Shown here piece by piece: positions 1 to 8,597 of a DNA stretch of 64,000 nt (positions within the stretch are counted from its first letter, which is position 1; every line of letters starts with the position of its first letter). The stretch lies in assembly GCF_902506495.1 (NCBI RefSeq), contig NZ_LR733264.1, positions 2,035,303 through 2,099,302 on the forward strand, read 5' to 3'. The position numbers and the translations under genes are program-made. The stretch comes from Pseudomonas sp. 8O. Lineage in GTDB: Bacteria > Pseudomonadota > Gammaproteobacteria > Pseudomonadales > Pseudomonadaceae. The notes under the pieces are model-generated. The model was not told where the DNA came from, did no database searches, and worked only from the letters and a program-made list of their open reading frames with translations.

Positions 1-1
1 C

Positions 2-88
2 GGCAAGCTGTTCGTCGACTACCTGTCCAACCTCAAGCGCGACCGCATCAAGAAGAAGCTGGAAAAACAGCATCGTCAACGCGCCTGA
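2..88 (+). CDS. def: Peptide deformylase, C-terminal end (partial)
   Basis: The reading frame is open from the window edge and ends in TGA. The last 28 residues are visible, a very basic tail ([17 protein letters not shown]). Peptide deformylase removes the formyl group from the N-terminal methionine of new proteins; its C-terminal helix is typically basic like this. The identification rests mainly on position, directly upstream of fmt in the conserved def-fmt-rsmB-trkA order. The catalytic part lies outside the window. Confidence 0.8.
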   Translation, partial: GKLFVDYLSNLKRDRIKKKLEKQHRQRA

Positions 89-102
89 CTTCCGATTACC
101 CG

Positions 103-129
103 AAAGGCTTGCCACGGCAAGCCTTTTTC
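103..129 (+). terminator. Hairpin plus T-run between def and fmt
   Basis: The 11-base arm 103-113 is the exact reverse complement of 116-126 and runs into a T-rich stretch (124-128). This has the form of an intrinsic terminator or attenuator. It ends only 15 bases before the fmt start, so fmt is either partly attenuated from def or has read-through expression. Confidence 0.6.
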
Positions 130-144
130 TTTGGTGACTGCCCT

Positions 145-1077
145 ATGCGTATCGTCTTTGCCGGCACCCCGGAATTTGCCGCCGAGCACCTCAAGGCCCT
201 GCTGGCAGGCCAGCATGAAATAGTCGCGGTCTACACCCAGCCGGATCGCCCGGCCGGCCGTGGCCAGAAGCTGATGCCGAGCCCGGTCAAGCAGCTTGCC
301 CTGGAGCACGGCATTGCCGTCTACCAACCGGCCAGCCTGCGCAATGAAGAGGCCCAGGCCGAGCTGGCGGCGCTCAAGCCGGATCTGATGGTGGTGGTCG
401 CATACGGCCTGATCCTGCCACAGGCGGTGCTCGACACCCCGCGTCTGGGTTGCATCAACAGCCACGCCTCGCTGCTGCCACGCTGGCGCGGCGCCGCGCC
501 GATCCAGCGCGCGGTGCAGGCCGGCGACGCCGAGAGCGGCGTTACCGTTATGCAGATGGAGGCTGGCCTGGACACCGGGCCGATGCTGCTCAAGGTCAGC
601 ACCCCAATCAGCGCCAGCGATACGGGCGGCTCGCTGCATGATCGCCTCGCCCAGCTCGGCCCACAGGCGGTGCTACAGGCCATCGACGGCCTGGCGGCCG
701 GCACACTGAAGGGTGAGGTACAGGATGATGCCCTGGCCAACTACGCGCACAAGCTCAACAAGGACGAGGCGCGACTCGACTTCAGCCGCCCGGCCGTCGA
801 GCTGGAGCGCCTGGTGCGCGCCTTCCATCCCTGGCCGATCTGCCACACCATGCTGAACGGCGATGCCTTGAAAGTGCATGCAGCCGAAATCGGGGAGGGC
901 AAGGGAACCCCAGGCACCATTCTCGCGGCTGACAAGAGCGGCCTGACCGTGGCCTGCGGCGATGGCGCGCTGCGCCTGACCCGCCTGCAGTTGCCTGGCG
1001 GCAAGCCACTGGCGTTCGCCGACCTCTATAACAGCCGCCGCGACCAGTTCGCCGTCGGCCTGGTACTCGGTCAATGA
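145..1077 (+). CDS. fmt: Methionyl-tRNA formyltransferase
   Basis: Formylates Met-tRNA(fMet) using 10-formyl-tetrahydrofolate, producing the initiator tRNA for translation; cytosolic. The protein begins [13 protein letters not shown], the usual fmt start, so the ATG at 145 is preferred over the in-frame ATG at 109, which lies inside the upstream hairpin. The folate/catalytic segment [17 protein letters not shown] (Asn and His of the N-x-H motif) is present and is followed by a C-terminal OB-fold-like domain. Length 310 residues, normal for the family. It overlaps rsmB by four bases (ATGA), so the two are translationally coupled. Confidence 0.97.
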   Translation: MRIVFAGTPEFAAEHLKALLAGQHEIVAVYTQPDRPAGRGQKLMPSPVKQLALEHGIAVYQPASLRNEEAQAELAALKPDLMVVVAYGLILPQAVLDTPRLGCINSHASLLPRWRGAAPIQRAVQAGDAESGVTVMQMEAGLDTGPMLLKVSTPISASDTGGSLHDRLAQLGPQAVLQAIDGLAAGTLKGEVQDDALANYAHKLNKDEARLDFSRPAVELERLVRAFHPWPICHTMLNGDALKVHAAEIGEGKGTPGTILAADKSGLTVACGDGALRLTRLQLPGGKPLAFADLYNSRRDQFAVGLVLGQ

Positions 1078-2387
1078 ACCCACGTCTGGCAGCCGCGCGC
1101 GCCCTGACCGCCGTGCTGTCCGGCAAGGCCTCGCTGGGCAGCAGCCTGCCGCCGCAGCTGGACAAGGTCGAACACCACGACCGCGCCCTGGCGCAGGACC
1201 TGGCATTCGGCGCGGCTCGCTGGCAGCCGCGCCTGCAACTGCTGGCCGAAAAACTGCTGGAAAAACCCTTCAAGGCCGCCGACAAAGACGTGGAAGCGCT
1301 GCTGCTGATCGGTCTCTACCAACTGCTGCACAGCCGCATCCCCGAACACGCCGCCATCGGCGAGACCGTCGGCTGCGCCGGCGCGCTGAAAAAACCCTGG
1401 GCCAAGGGCCTGCTCAATGCCGTGCTACGCCGCGCCCAGCGTGAGCACGAAGCCCTGTTTGCCGAACTCGATCGTGACCCGGTGCTGCATAGCGCTCACC
1501 CGCGCTGGCTGCAAAAGGCGCTCAAGGCGCATTGGCCGGAAGACTGGCAGGCCATCTGCGCCGCCAACAACGCGCACCCGCCGCTGATCCTGCGGGTCAA
1601 TCGCCGCCACGGTTCACGCGATGCCTATCTCATTGAGCTGCGCAGCGCTGGCATCGAAGCCGAACCCTGCACCTTCAGCCGCGACGGCGTGCGCCTGCTG
1701 CAGCCCTGCGATGTGACCGCACTGCCAGGTTTCAGGGACGGCCGCGTCAGCGTGCAGGACGAAGCCGCGCAACTGGCCGCCGACCTGCTGGAGCTGGCGC
1801 CCGGCCAGCGCGTGCTGGACGCCTGCGCCGCACCAGGCGGCAAGACCTGTCACCTGCTGGAAGCCGAGCCGGAGCTGAGCGAAGTGGTCGCCGTGGATCT
1901 GGAAGCCAAGCGCCTGACGCGCGTGCGCGAGAACCTCGAGCGCCTGCACCTCGACGCCACGCTGATCGCCGCCGACGGCCGCGATACCGGCGCCTGGTGG
2001 GACGGCCAGCCGTTCCAGCGCATCCTGCTAGACGCGCCCTGTTCGGCCACCGGCGTGATCCGCCGTCACCCGGACATCAAGCTGACCCGCAAGCCCGAGG
2101 ACATCCCGGCACTGGCCCAGCTGCAAGGCGAGCTGCTCGATGCCCTGTGGCCGACACTGGCGCCCGGCGGCATCCTGCTCTACGCCACCTGCTCGGTGCT
2201 GCCAACGGAAAACAGCGAGACCATCGCCGCGTTCCTGGCCCGCACCGCCGATGCGCAGGAGCTCGCCATTGCCGGCGACTTCGGCCTGCAGCCGGAGCAC
2301 GGTCGCCAACTGCTGCCACAACTGGAAGGCCACGACGGCTTCTACTATGCCAAGCTGATAAAGACCGCTGTGACCAGCCACAGCTAA
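1074..2387 (+). CDS. rsmB: 16S rRNA (cytosine-967-C5) methyltransferase RsmB
   Basis: Methylates C967 of 16S rRNA with SAM. Visible are an N-terminal NusB-like helical domain (about residues 1-140) and a C-terminal Rossmann methyltransferase domain with the SAM motif [15 protein letters not shown]. Both RsmB/NOL1-type cysteines are present, in DAPCSATGV and [11 protein letters not shown]. Length 437 residues is typical. The start codon overlaps the fmt stop, and trkA follows 11 bases after the stop, the same order as in other pseudomonads. Confidence 0.97.
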   Translation: MNPRLAAARALTAVLSGKASLGSSLPPQLDKVEHHDRALAQDLAFGAARWQPRLQLLAEKLLEKPFKAADKDVEALLLIGLYQLLHSRIPEHAAIGETVGCAGALKKPWAKGLLNAVLRRAQREHEALFAELDRDPVLHSAHPRWLQKALKAHWPEDWQAICAANNAHPPLILRVNRRHGSRDAYLIELRSAGIEAEPCTFSRDGVRLLQPCDVTALPGFRDGRVSVQDEAAQLAADLLELAPGQRVLDACAAPGGKTCHLLEAEPELSEVVAVDLEAKRLTRVRENLERLHLDATLIAADGRDTGAWWDGQPFQRILLDAPCSATGVIRRHPDIKLTRKPEDIPALAQLQGELLDALWPTLAPGGILLYATCSVLPTENSETIAAFLARTADAQELAIAGDFGLQPEHGRQLLPQLEGHDGFYYAKLIKTAVTSHS

Positions 2388-2398
2388 CGGAGCGATCA

Positions 2399-3772
2399 GT
2401 GAAAATCATCATTCTCGGCGCCGGCCAAGTGGGCGGCACCCTGGCGGAACACCTCGCCAGCGAGGCCAACGACATCACCGTGGTCGACACCGATGGCGAC
2501 CGCCTGCGCGACCTCGGCGACCGCCTGGACATCCGCACCGTACAGGGCAAGGGCTCCTTCCCCACCGTTCTGCGCCAGGCCGGCGCTGACGATGCCGACA
2601 TGCTGGTGGCGGTGACCAACAGCGACGAAGTCAACATGATGGCCTGTCAGGTGGCCTACACCCTGTTCCACACACCAACCAAAATCGCCCGGGTGCGCGA
2701 GGCGGCCTATCTGACCCGCGAGGCGCTGTTCGACAACGAAGCGATTCCGGTCGACGTGCTGATCAGCCCCGAGCAGGTGGTGACCAACTACATCAAGCGC
2801 CTGATCGAATACCCCGGCGCCCTGCAGGTGATCGATTTCGCCGAAGGCAAGGCGCAGCTGGTGGCGGTCAAGGCCTACTACGGCGGCCCGCTGGTGGGTC
2901 AGCAACTGCGCCAGTTGCGCCAGCACATGCCCAACGTCGACACGCGCGTGGCGGCCATCTTCCGCCGCAACCGGCCGATCATGCCCAAGGGCGACACCGT
3001 CATCGAGGCCGATGACGAGGTGTTCTTCATCGCCGCCAAGGCGCATATCCGTGCGGTGATGAGCGAGATGCGTCGTCTCGAGGACAGCTACAAGCGCGTG
3101 GTGATCGCCGGTGGCGGCAACATCGGCGAACGCCTGGCCGAGGCCATCGAAAGCCGCTATCAGGTGAAGATCATCGAGATGAACCCGGCACGCTGCCGCT
3201 ACCTGTCGGAGAACCTCGACAGCACCATCGTGCTGCAAGGCAGCGCCTCGGATCGCGACCTGCTGGTGGAAGAGAACATCAACGACGCCGACATCTTCCT
3301 CGCCCTGACCAACGACGACGAGGCCAACATCATGTCGTCGCTGCTGGCCAAGCGCCTGGGCGCGCGCAAGGTGATGACCATCATCAACAACCCGGCCTAT
3401 GTCGACCTGGTGCAGGGCGGCGAGATCGACATCGCCATCAGCCCACAGTTGGCCACCATCGGCACATTGCTGACCCACGTGCGCCGTGGCGATATCGAAA
3501 GCGTGCACAGCCTGCGCCGTGGTGCAGCGGAAGCGTTGGAAGTGATCGCCCACGGCGATGCCAAATCGAGCAAGGTGATCGGCCGCGCCATCGAAGACAT
3601 CGCCCTGCCGCCGAGTACCACCATCGGCGCCATCATCCGCGATGAAGAAGTGCTGATCGCCCATGACAACACGGTGATCGAGTCCGGCGACCACGTGATC
3701 CTGTTCCTGGTCGACAAGAAGTACATCCGCGACGTCGAGCGCCTGTTCCAGGCCGGCCTGACGTTCTTCTGA
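2399..3772 (+). CDS. trkA: Trk potassium transporter peripheral NAD-binding subunit TrkA
   Basis: Cytoplasmic regulatory subunit of the Trk K+ uptake system; binds NAD(H) and gates TrkH/TrkG. Two tandem RCK units are visible, with dinucleotide motifs [12 protein letters not shown] at residues 4-15 and [13 protein letters not shown] at about 234, each followed by a TrkA-C domain. The start is GTG at 2399 (VKIIILGAG) with an upstream AACGGAG Shine-Dalgarno. This gives 457 residues, the family length; an upstream extension in the same frame overlaps rsmB and is not coding. Last gene of the def-fmt-rsmB-trkA string. Confidence 0.96.
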   Translation: MKIIILGAGQVGGTLAEHLASEANDITVVDTDGDRLRDLGDRLDIRTVQGKGSFPTVLRQAGADDADMLVAVTNSDEVNMMACQVAYTLFHTPTKIARVREAAYLTREALFDNEAIPVDVLISPEQVVTNYIKRLIEYPGALQVIDFAEGKAQLVAVKAYYGGPLVGQQLRQLRQHMPNVDTRVAAIFRRNRPIMPKGDTVIEADDEVFFIAAKAHIRAVMSEMRRLEDSYKRVVIAGGGNIGERLAEAIESRYQVKIIEMNPARCRYLSENLDSTIVLQGSASDRDLLVEENINDADIFLALTNDDEANIMSSLLAKRLGARKVMTIINNPAYVDLVQGGEIDIAISPQLATIGTLLTHVRRGDIESVHSLRRGAAEALEVIAHGDAKSSKVIGRAIEDIALPPSTTIGAIIRDEEVLIAHDNTVIESGDHVILFLVDKKYIRDVERLFQAGLTFF

Positions 3773-3830
3773 GTCCCGGATTGCATCGGGCTACGACTGA
3801 CCCTCTTCTAAAAATTTCAAAGTCTCGCGA

Positions 3831-3926
3831 GCTAGAGCAATGCAAGGCAAAAACAGGCGAGGACGCGGAGTGTACGAACAGTACATGAGCAGTCCGAGCC
3901 TGTTTTTAACGCAGCAGTGCCGACGC
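3831..3926. repeat. Dispersed intergenic repeat with nested inverted repeats
   Basis: Between trkA and the TPR gene. An outer inverted repeat, AAAAACAGGC (3849-3858) and GCCTGTTTTT (3898-3907), encloses a smaller one, TGTAC/GTACA (3871-3885). Blocks with this core recur in intergenic spaces of Pseudomonas genomes (recalled from general knowledge, not searched). A short CCCGGATTGCATCGGGCTAC block precedes it at about 3776. Confidence 0.6.
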
Positions 3927-3946
3927 GCAGCAGACTGGGAGCCGAG

Positions 3947-4261
3947 ATGAGCACAGAGGCACTGGAAAAGATGTTGGCCAAGGGCATGGATAACACCCTG
4001 CTGCGCTTCGGCCTGGGCAAAGCCCATCTGGATGGTGGCAACACCTCGCAGGCGGCCGAGCACCTGCAACGCTGCGTGGAATTCGACCCGGCCTATTCAG
4101 CGGCGTGGAAGCTGCTGGGCAAGGCCCTGCAGGCCGATGGCGACCACGACGGCGCACGCCAGGCCTGGCAGCAGGGCATCGCCGCCGCTCAGGCCAAGGG
4201 CGACAAACAGGCCGAGAAAGAAATGACGGTGTTTCTGCGCAAGCTGGACAAGCAACGCTGA
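3947..4261 (+). CDS. Small tetratricopeptide-repeat protein
   Basis: A 104-residue helical protein made of about two TPR units (GLGKAHLDGGNTSQAAEHL and LGKALQADGDHDGARQAW), probably a cytosolic protein-interaction adaptor. No signal peptide or catalytic domain. The ATG at 3947 is preferred because it follows GGGAGCCGAG; an in-frame upstream start lies inside the repeat at 3831-3926. It stands alone between trkA and the convergent doeD. Function unknown; small TPR proteins are common at this place near trkA in pseudomonads. Confidence 0.85.
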   Translation: MSTEALEKMLAKGMDNTLLRFGLGKAHLDGGNTSQAAEHLQRCVEFDPAYSAAWKLLGKALQADGDHDGARQAWQQGIAAAQAKGDKQAEKEMTVFLRKLDKQR

Positions 4262-4268
4262 GCGACTC

Positions 4269-4325
4269 GGTGCGCACGGCGCACCCTACGGTTCGAACGG
4301 TGTTGTAGGGTGCGCCGTGTGCACC
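4269..4325. repeat. Inverted repeat, GGTGCGCACGGCGCACCCTAC family
   Basis: The arms 4269-4289 and 4305-4325 are reverse complements with one mismatch. A second copy of the same element lies at 14658-14709, so this is a dispersed family rather than a gene-specific site. Confidence 0.8.
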
Positions 4326-4333
4326 GGGCTGGC

Positions 4334-4366
4334 GAAGGGCTTCAGCCGTCGCGGCTGAAGCCCTTC
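4334..4366. terminator. REP-like hairpin between convergent TPR gene and doeD
   Basis: A perfect 15-base hairpin with arms 4334-4348 and 4352-4366 and a three-base loop. It sits between two convergent genes and carries the CGGCTGAAGCCC core of the local REP family (compare 5829-5894 and 19573-19637). It probably acts as a bidirectional transcription barrier; there is no long T-run. Confidence 0.55.
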
Positions 4367-4398
4367 CCACAGGACGGCAACCTACCGCTCTAGCGATC

Positions 4399-5775
4399 TC
4401 AGAGTACCTCGCTGGCCACCGCATCCACCGCCGCCTTGGCGATCCCCACCACCTCGTCCGCTTCGGCGCGGGTCAGCACCAGCGGCGGGGCGAAGCCGAG
4501 GATGTCGCCGTGCGGCATGGCGCGGGCGATCATGCCGCGCTCCAGGCAGGCGGCAGAAACGCGGGGGCCAACCTTGAGCGCGGCATCGAATGGCGTACGC
4601 GCATCCTTGTCAGCCATGAACTCCAGCGCGGCAAGCATGCCGACACCACGCACTTCACCCACCAGTGGATGACCTTCGAAGGTCTGGCGCAGTTGCTGGT
4701 TGAGGTAGGCGCCGACATCGGCGGCATTGGCGGCGAGGTTCTCCTTCTCCAGGATATTCAGGTTGGCCAGCGCGGCGGCGGCGCAGATCGGGTGGCCGGA
4801 GTAGGTCCAGCCATGGCCCATGGCACCGTCGCGGCTGGAGGCCTCATCGATCACGCTCCACACCTTCTCGCCGACGATTACCGCCGACAGCGGCGCGTAG
4901 GCACTGGTCAGGCCCTTGGCGGTAGTGATCAGGTCCGGCTGCATGCCGAACATCTGGCTGCCCATCGGCGTGCCCAGACGGCCGAAGGCGCAGACCACTT
5001 CATCGGCAATCAGCAGGATGTCGTACTTGGCCAGCACAGCCTGGATCGCCTCCCAGTACCCGGTGGGCGGCACGATGATGCCGCCGGTACCCATCACCGG
5101 CTCGCCGATAAAGGCCGCCACGGTGTCCGGCCCTTCGGCCAGGATCAGACGCTCAAGATCCTCGGCGCAGTGACGCACGAAGGCGGCCTCGTCCATGCCG
5201 GTCGGCGCCTTGTAGAAATGCGGGCAGGCGGCATGCTTGATGTCCGCGTGAGGCAGGTCGAAGTGCTGGTGGAAGCTGGCCAGGCCGGTGAGGCTGCCGG
5301 TCATGATGCCCGAGCCGTGGTAGCCGCGCTGGCGGGAGATGATCTTCTTCTTCGCCGGGCGACCGAGCACGTTGTTGTAGTAGCGCACCAGCTTGATCTG
5401 GGTCTCGTTGGCGTCCGAGCCGGACATGCCGTAGTAGACCTTCTTCATGCCCCTGGGCGCCCAGTCGATGATGCGCGCCGACAGCTCGATGATGGCCTCG
5501 GTCGAATGGCCGACATAGGTGTGGTAGTAGGCCAGCTCCTTGGCCTGCTTGTAGATGGCCTCGGCGACCTCGGTACGACCGTAGCCGATGTTCACGCAGT
5601 ACAGACCGGCGAAAGCGTCGATCAGCTCGCGGCCTTCATGATCCTGAATGCGGATGCCCGAGGCGCCGGTGATGATGCGGCCCTTGAGGGCGCCGCTGGC
5701 GTGGTCGTGAGCGTGGGTGGACGGGTGCATGAAGTGGGCACGGTCCTGCTCGAACAGCTTCTGGTAGTCGGTCAT
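4399..5775 (-). CDS. doeD: Class III aminotransferase, probable diaminobutyrate transaminase DoeD
   Basis: PLP-dependent omega-transaminase of 458 residues. The PLP lysine is in ITTAKGLTSAYAPL, the metal/PLP-phosphate contact region in YYGMSGSDANETQIK, and the usual DEVVCAFGR segment is present. Family members act on GABA, beta-alanine, polyamines or diaminobutyrate, so sequence alone does not fix the substrate. The neighbouring ectoine genes favour L-2,4-diaminobutyrate to aspartate semialdehyde (DoeD/Atf). Start ATG 5775 (MTDYQ) follows GGAGATC; an in-frame ATG at 5787 overlaps that site. It is downstream of doeC on the same strand, separated by a REP hairpin. A polyamine/GABA role is the main alternative. 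Confidence 0.8.
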   Translation of the reverse strand: MTDYQKLFEQDRAHFMHPSTHAHDHASGALKGRIITGASGIRIQDHEGRELIDAFAGLYCVNIGYGRTEVAEAIYKQAKELAYYHTYVGHSTEAIIELSARIIDWAPRGMKKVYYGMSGSDANETQIKLVRYYNNVLGRPAKKKIISRQRGYHGSGIMTGSLTGLASFHQHFDLPHADIKHAACPHFYKAPTGMDEAAFVRHCAEDLERLILAEGPDTVAAFIGEPVMGTGGIIVPPTGYWEAIQAVLAKYDILLIADEVVCAFGRLGTPMGSQMFGMQPDLITTAKGLTSAYAPLSAVIVGEKVWSVIDEASSRDGAMGHGWTYSGHPICAAAALANLNILEKENLAANAADVGAYLNQQLRQTFEGHPLVGEVRGVGMLAALEFMADKDARTPFDAALKVGPRVSAACLERGMIARAMPHGDILGFAPPLVLTRAEADEVVGIAKAAVDAVASEVL

Positions 5776-5828
5776 GGCGATCTCCATCTGATTCGCTGAG
5801 GTAGCGTTAAAGGTAATTCACACGCTCG

Positions 5829-5894
5829 TGGGAGGGGCTTTAGCCGCGATGCTTGCAGCGCCTGTAAGGTCAGTCGCGGCTAAAGCCCCTCCCA
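5829..5894. repeat. REP hairpin between doeC and doeD
   Basis: Perfect 21-base arms (5829-5849 and 5874-5894) with a 24-base loop: TGGGAGGGGCTTTAGCCGCGA and its complement. Probably an mRNA-stabilising or partially terminating element between the two genes. Confidence 0.85.
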
Positions 5895-5910
5895 CCCGCA
5901 CTCTGGATGA

Positions 5911-7377
5911 TCAGGGGTAACGCTGGCCCTGGTGATGAATGCAGAAGTACTTGGTTTCGACGAAGGGCTCGAAGCCTTCCGTGCCGCCCTCACGGCCGAG
6001 GCCGGAGGCTTTCATGCCACCGAAGGGGATCGGGTGGCCGGTGAACCTGGTGCCGTTGACCGCGACCATGGCGTGGTCGAGGCGGCGGATCAGCGGGTGG
6101 ACGACATCCAAGCGGTTGGAACAAATGTAGGCGGCCAGACCGTATTCGGTGTCGTTGGCCATGGCCACCGCTTCGTCCAGGGTGTCGAAGGCGCGCACGC
6201 CGGCGATGGGGGCGAAGTTCTCCTCGCGGTAGATGCGCATGCCATCGGTGACATCGGCCAGCAACGTCGGTTGCCAGAACCAGCCACCCAGCGCGTGAGG
6301 CTCACCGCCTGCCAGCAGGCGCGCACCCTGTTCGATGGCATCGGCGACCCGTGCGGCGGTCGCGTCCAGCGCAGCCTGGTGCATCAGCGGGCCGATCTGG
6401 TTGCGCGCGTCATGCCCAGGGCCGACACGCAGGCCACGCACGGCCTTGGCGAAACGCTGAAGGAATTCCTCATAGACCGGACGCTCGACCAGTATGCGGT
6501 TGGCCGCACAGCAGTCCTGGCCGGAGGTCTGGAACTTGGCGTCCAGCGCCACCTGCACAGCGTGGTCGAGGTCGGCGTCGGCACAGACGATCAGCGGCGC
6601 GTTGCCGCCCAGCTCTAGCGCCACCTTTTTCACGTCTTCGGCAGCTGCCTGCAACACCAGCTTGCCCACGCGGGTCGAGCCAGTGAAGCTCACCGAGCGC
6701 ACCCGCATATCCTTGACCAGGGTTTCCATGGCCATCTGCGGCTCGCCCAGCACCACGTTGAATACACCAGCCGGCAAGCCCGCTTCCTCAGCCAGTTGCG
6801 CCAGGGCGAAAGCCGAATAGGGCGTCTCGTGCGCCGGTTTGACCACCACGGCGCAGCCAGCGGCCAGGGCGGCAGCTGCCTTGCGGGTGATCATCGCGCT
6901 GGGGAAATTCCACGGCGTGAGCAGGGCACAGACGCCCACCGGCTGCTTTACCGTGCCGAGCTGAGCACCGGGGATATGGCTGGGAATGGTCTGGCCGTAG
7001 AGCCGGCGCGCCTCTTCGGCGAACCAGGGAATGAAGCTGGCGGCGTAACGGATCTCGCCGCGTGCTTCAGCCAGCGGCTTGCCCTGCTCCAGGCTGAGGA
7101 TGCGCGCCAGGTCTTCCTGATGCTGCAGGATCAGCTCGGCCCAGCGTCGCAGCAGCGCCGCACGGGCGTCCAGGCTCTGCTCGCGCCAGTCGGCGAAGGC
7201 GCGCTGGGCGGCGTCCACCGCGGCGACGATCTGCGTCTGGCCAAGCATCGGCACATGGCCGATCACGCTCTGGTCGGCGGGGTTGTGCACGGCGATGCTG
7301 GCGCCGTCATCACTGTGCAGCCAGTGACCATCCACATAGCACAGCGATTTGAACAGCAAGGGATGATCGAGGGGCAT
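5911..7377 (-). CDS. doeC: Succinate-semialdehyde-type dehydrogenase, probable DoeC
   Basis: NAD(P)-dependent aldehyde dehydrogenase of 488 residues, GabD-like. Visible are the nucleotide segment FTGSTRVGK, the general base glutamate in LELGGNAPLIV, and the catalytic cysteine region SGQDCCAANR, where two adjacent cysteines replace the more usual TCV arrangement. In ectoine catabolism the homologue (DoeC/Ssd) oxidises aspartate semialdehyde made by DoeD to aspartate. Succinate or glutarate semialdehyde remain alternatives. Start ATG 7375-7377. It is the upstream gene of the doeC-doeD pair; only a weak operator-like CCCTAGCATG lies in front, around 7411-7421. Confidence 0.82.
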   Translation of the reverse strand: MPLDHPLLFKSLCYVDGHWLHSDDGASIAVHNPADQSVIGHVPMLGQTQIVAAVDAAQRAFADWREQSLDARAALLRRWAELILQHQEDLARILSLEQGKPLAEARGEIRYAASFIPWFAEEARRLYGQTIPSHIPGAQLGTVKQPVGVCALLTPWNFPSAMITRKAAAALAAGCAVVVKPAHETPYSAFALAQLAEEAGLPAGVFNVVLGEPQMAMETLVKDMRVRSVSFTGSTRVGKLVLQAAAEDVKKVALELGGNAPLIVCADADLDHAVQVALDAKFQTSGQDCCAANRILVERPVYEEFLQRFAKAVRGLRVGPGHDARNQIGPLMHQAALDATAARVADAIEQGARLLAGGEPHALGGWFWQPTLLADVTDGMRIYREENFAPIAGVRAFDTLDEAVAMANDTEYGLAAYICSNRLDVVHPLIRRLDHAMVAVNGTRFTGHPIPFGGMKASGLGREGGTEGFEPFVETKYFCIHHQGQRYP

Positions 7378-7695
7378 GGCGATGTCTCCGGGCCTTGGGG
7401 CATGGGAGACATGCTAGGGAAGAGCGGCCTGGCGTTTTTTCCAAACCGGGTGGGCGCTACCGCAGTTTTTTCTGAAGGATCAGGCGCAACAGGGGATTTC
7501 TGGGGCGCCCGTCGCGCCTCGGCGGCGACACTCAGGCAGTCGCGGCTAAAGCCCCTCCCACACTCTCGCCACCAGCTACCGTGGCAGGCGCTTCAGCACT
7601 CAGGGTGCGCCGCGCGCACCGCTGCGGTAGCCCGGATGAAATCCGGGGGCAGGGCACAGAACAGTCCCGGATTGCATCCGGGCTACGGATTCAGC
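7378..7695. other. Gap between doeC and yhhQ with dispersed repeats
   Basis: No gene is visible. It holds a half REP (CGCGGCTAAAGCCCCTCCCAC, ending about 7561), a GGGTGCGCC element (about 7606) and a perfect-arm inverted repeat 7627-7647/7666-7686 (GTAGCCCGGATG...CATCCGGGCTAC), just after the yhhQ stop in that gene's direction. The doeC promoter must lie close to 7400-7450. Confidence 0.7.
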
Positions 7696-8346
7696 TCAGG
7701 CTGTGGCGGTACGCTGCGGCAACGCCCGTACGATGGCGCTGAGCAGCATGCCGTACAGCGGCACGAAGAGAATCAGGCTGATGGCCAGTTTGATCACGTA
7801 GTCCACCGTGGCGATCTCCACCCAGTTGGCCGCCATGAACGGATCGTCGCTGCGCCAGAAGGCCACCGAGAAGAACAGGAAGGTATCGAGCAGGTTGCCG
7901 AAAATGGTCGAGGCGGTCGGCGCAACCCACCACTGGCGCATCGTGCGCAGGCGGTCGAACACCTGGATATCCAGCAACTGGCCGAAGGCGTAGGCAAGGA
8001 AGCTGGCCACAGCGATACGGAAGACGAACAGGTTGAATTCGCCCAGCGTCGCCAGGCCGCCGAAGGCGCCTTCGTGGAACAGCACAGACACCACGTAGGA
8101 GGCGACCAATGCCGGCAGCATCACCCGGGCGATCACCACGCGCGCCGCATGCTTGCCGATCAGGCGCACGGTGAGGTCGGTAGCCAGGAAGATGAACGGG
8201 AAGCTGAACGCACCCCAGGTGGTATGCCAGCCGAACAGGGTGATCGGCAGCTGCACCAGGTAGTTGCTGGCGATGATGATGAGAATATGGAAGGCGATCA
8301 GGCCGGCCAGTACGGGCCGACTGACCGACGCAGGAATCAGGGTCAT
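7696..8346 (-). CDS. yhhQ: Queuosine precursor transporter (YhhQ/DUF165 family)
   Basis: Integral inner-membrane protein of 216 residues with about six hydrophobic segments. The family imports preQ0/preQ1, precursors of the queuosine tRNA modification. Family-type features include SNYLVQLPITLFGWHTTWGAFSFPFIFLATDL (quoted in part) near the N-terminus and the charged segment FDRLRTMRQWWVAPTAST. The start ATG 8344-8346 is set by AAGGAC, which itself lies inside a predicted preQ1 riboswitch, supporting the substrate. It sits between doeC and an NlpC gene with no apparent link to ectoine use. Confidence 0.93.
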   Translation of the reverse strand: MTLIPASVSRPVLAGLIAFHILIIIASNYLVQLPITLFGWHTTWGAFSFPFIFLATDLTVRLIGKHAARVVIARVMLPALVASYVVSVLFHEGAFGGLATLGEFNLFVFRIAVASFLAYAFGQLLDIQVFDRLRTMRQWWVAPTASTIFGNLLDTFLFFSVAFWRSDDPFMAANWVEIATVDYVIKLAISLILFVPLYGMLLSAIVRALPQRTATA

Positions 8347-8350
8347 GCGA

Positions 8351-8386
8351 TGTCCTTTTTCATGGAGTGGGGTTAGGGAACCCACT
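8351..8386 (-). promoter_or_regulatory. preQ1-I type riboswitch controlling yhhQ
   Basis: Read on the minus strand: stem AGTGGG (8386-8381), loop TTCCCTAAC, closing CCCACT (8371-8366), then an A-rich tail CCATGAAAAAGGACA carrying the ribosome binding site. This matches the compact preQ1-I fold (short P1 stem, C-rich loop, A-rich tail, pseudoknot). The loop UCC can pair with GGA of the Shine-Dalgarno, which would hide it when ligand is bound. It ends five bases before the yhhQ ATG. Layout closely follows the Thermoanaerobacter aptamer as I recall it; no covariance search was run. Confidence 0.82.
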
Positions 8387-8597
8387 GCCGCAGCCGACAT
8401 GGCCGCGAGCGGCGCGCATTCTAGCGCGTTGTTGACCCACGGGATAGGTTTTGCCGCAGATGGTCACGCCGCCCGGATGAAAGGTCGCGCCTTCGCGTAA
8501 GGCTGTGCACTTGAGAAATGGTCTTGCGCGATGAGCCCCCTCACCCCTCCGTGGAGAGGGGACCAATCACGCAGACCTTGAACGCGCCGTCGCTGAC

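Noticed and set aside
2396..3694. Long minus-strand open frame opposite trkA
   Set aside because: Antisense to trkA, whose full length and motifs are intact; composition is that of a high-GC shadow frame.
4510..5799. Long plus-strand open frame opposite doeD
   Set aside because: It is antisense to a clear aminotransferase with intact motifs; the encoded peptide is His/Gly/Ala-rich, typical of the complement of a high-GC gene.
4399..7377. Reading the transaminase-dehydrogenase pair as gabT-gabD or polyamine genes
   Set aside because: Possible by family, but the linked doeX, doeA, doeB, eutBC, enuR and ehu genes make the ectoine role more likely. Kept as an alternative in the entries.
6796..8376. 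526-codon plus-strand open frame opposite doeC and yhhQ
   Set aside because: It runs across two real genes, two REP elements and a riboswitch; no RBS and no domain-like sequence.
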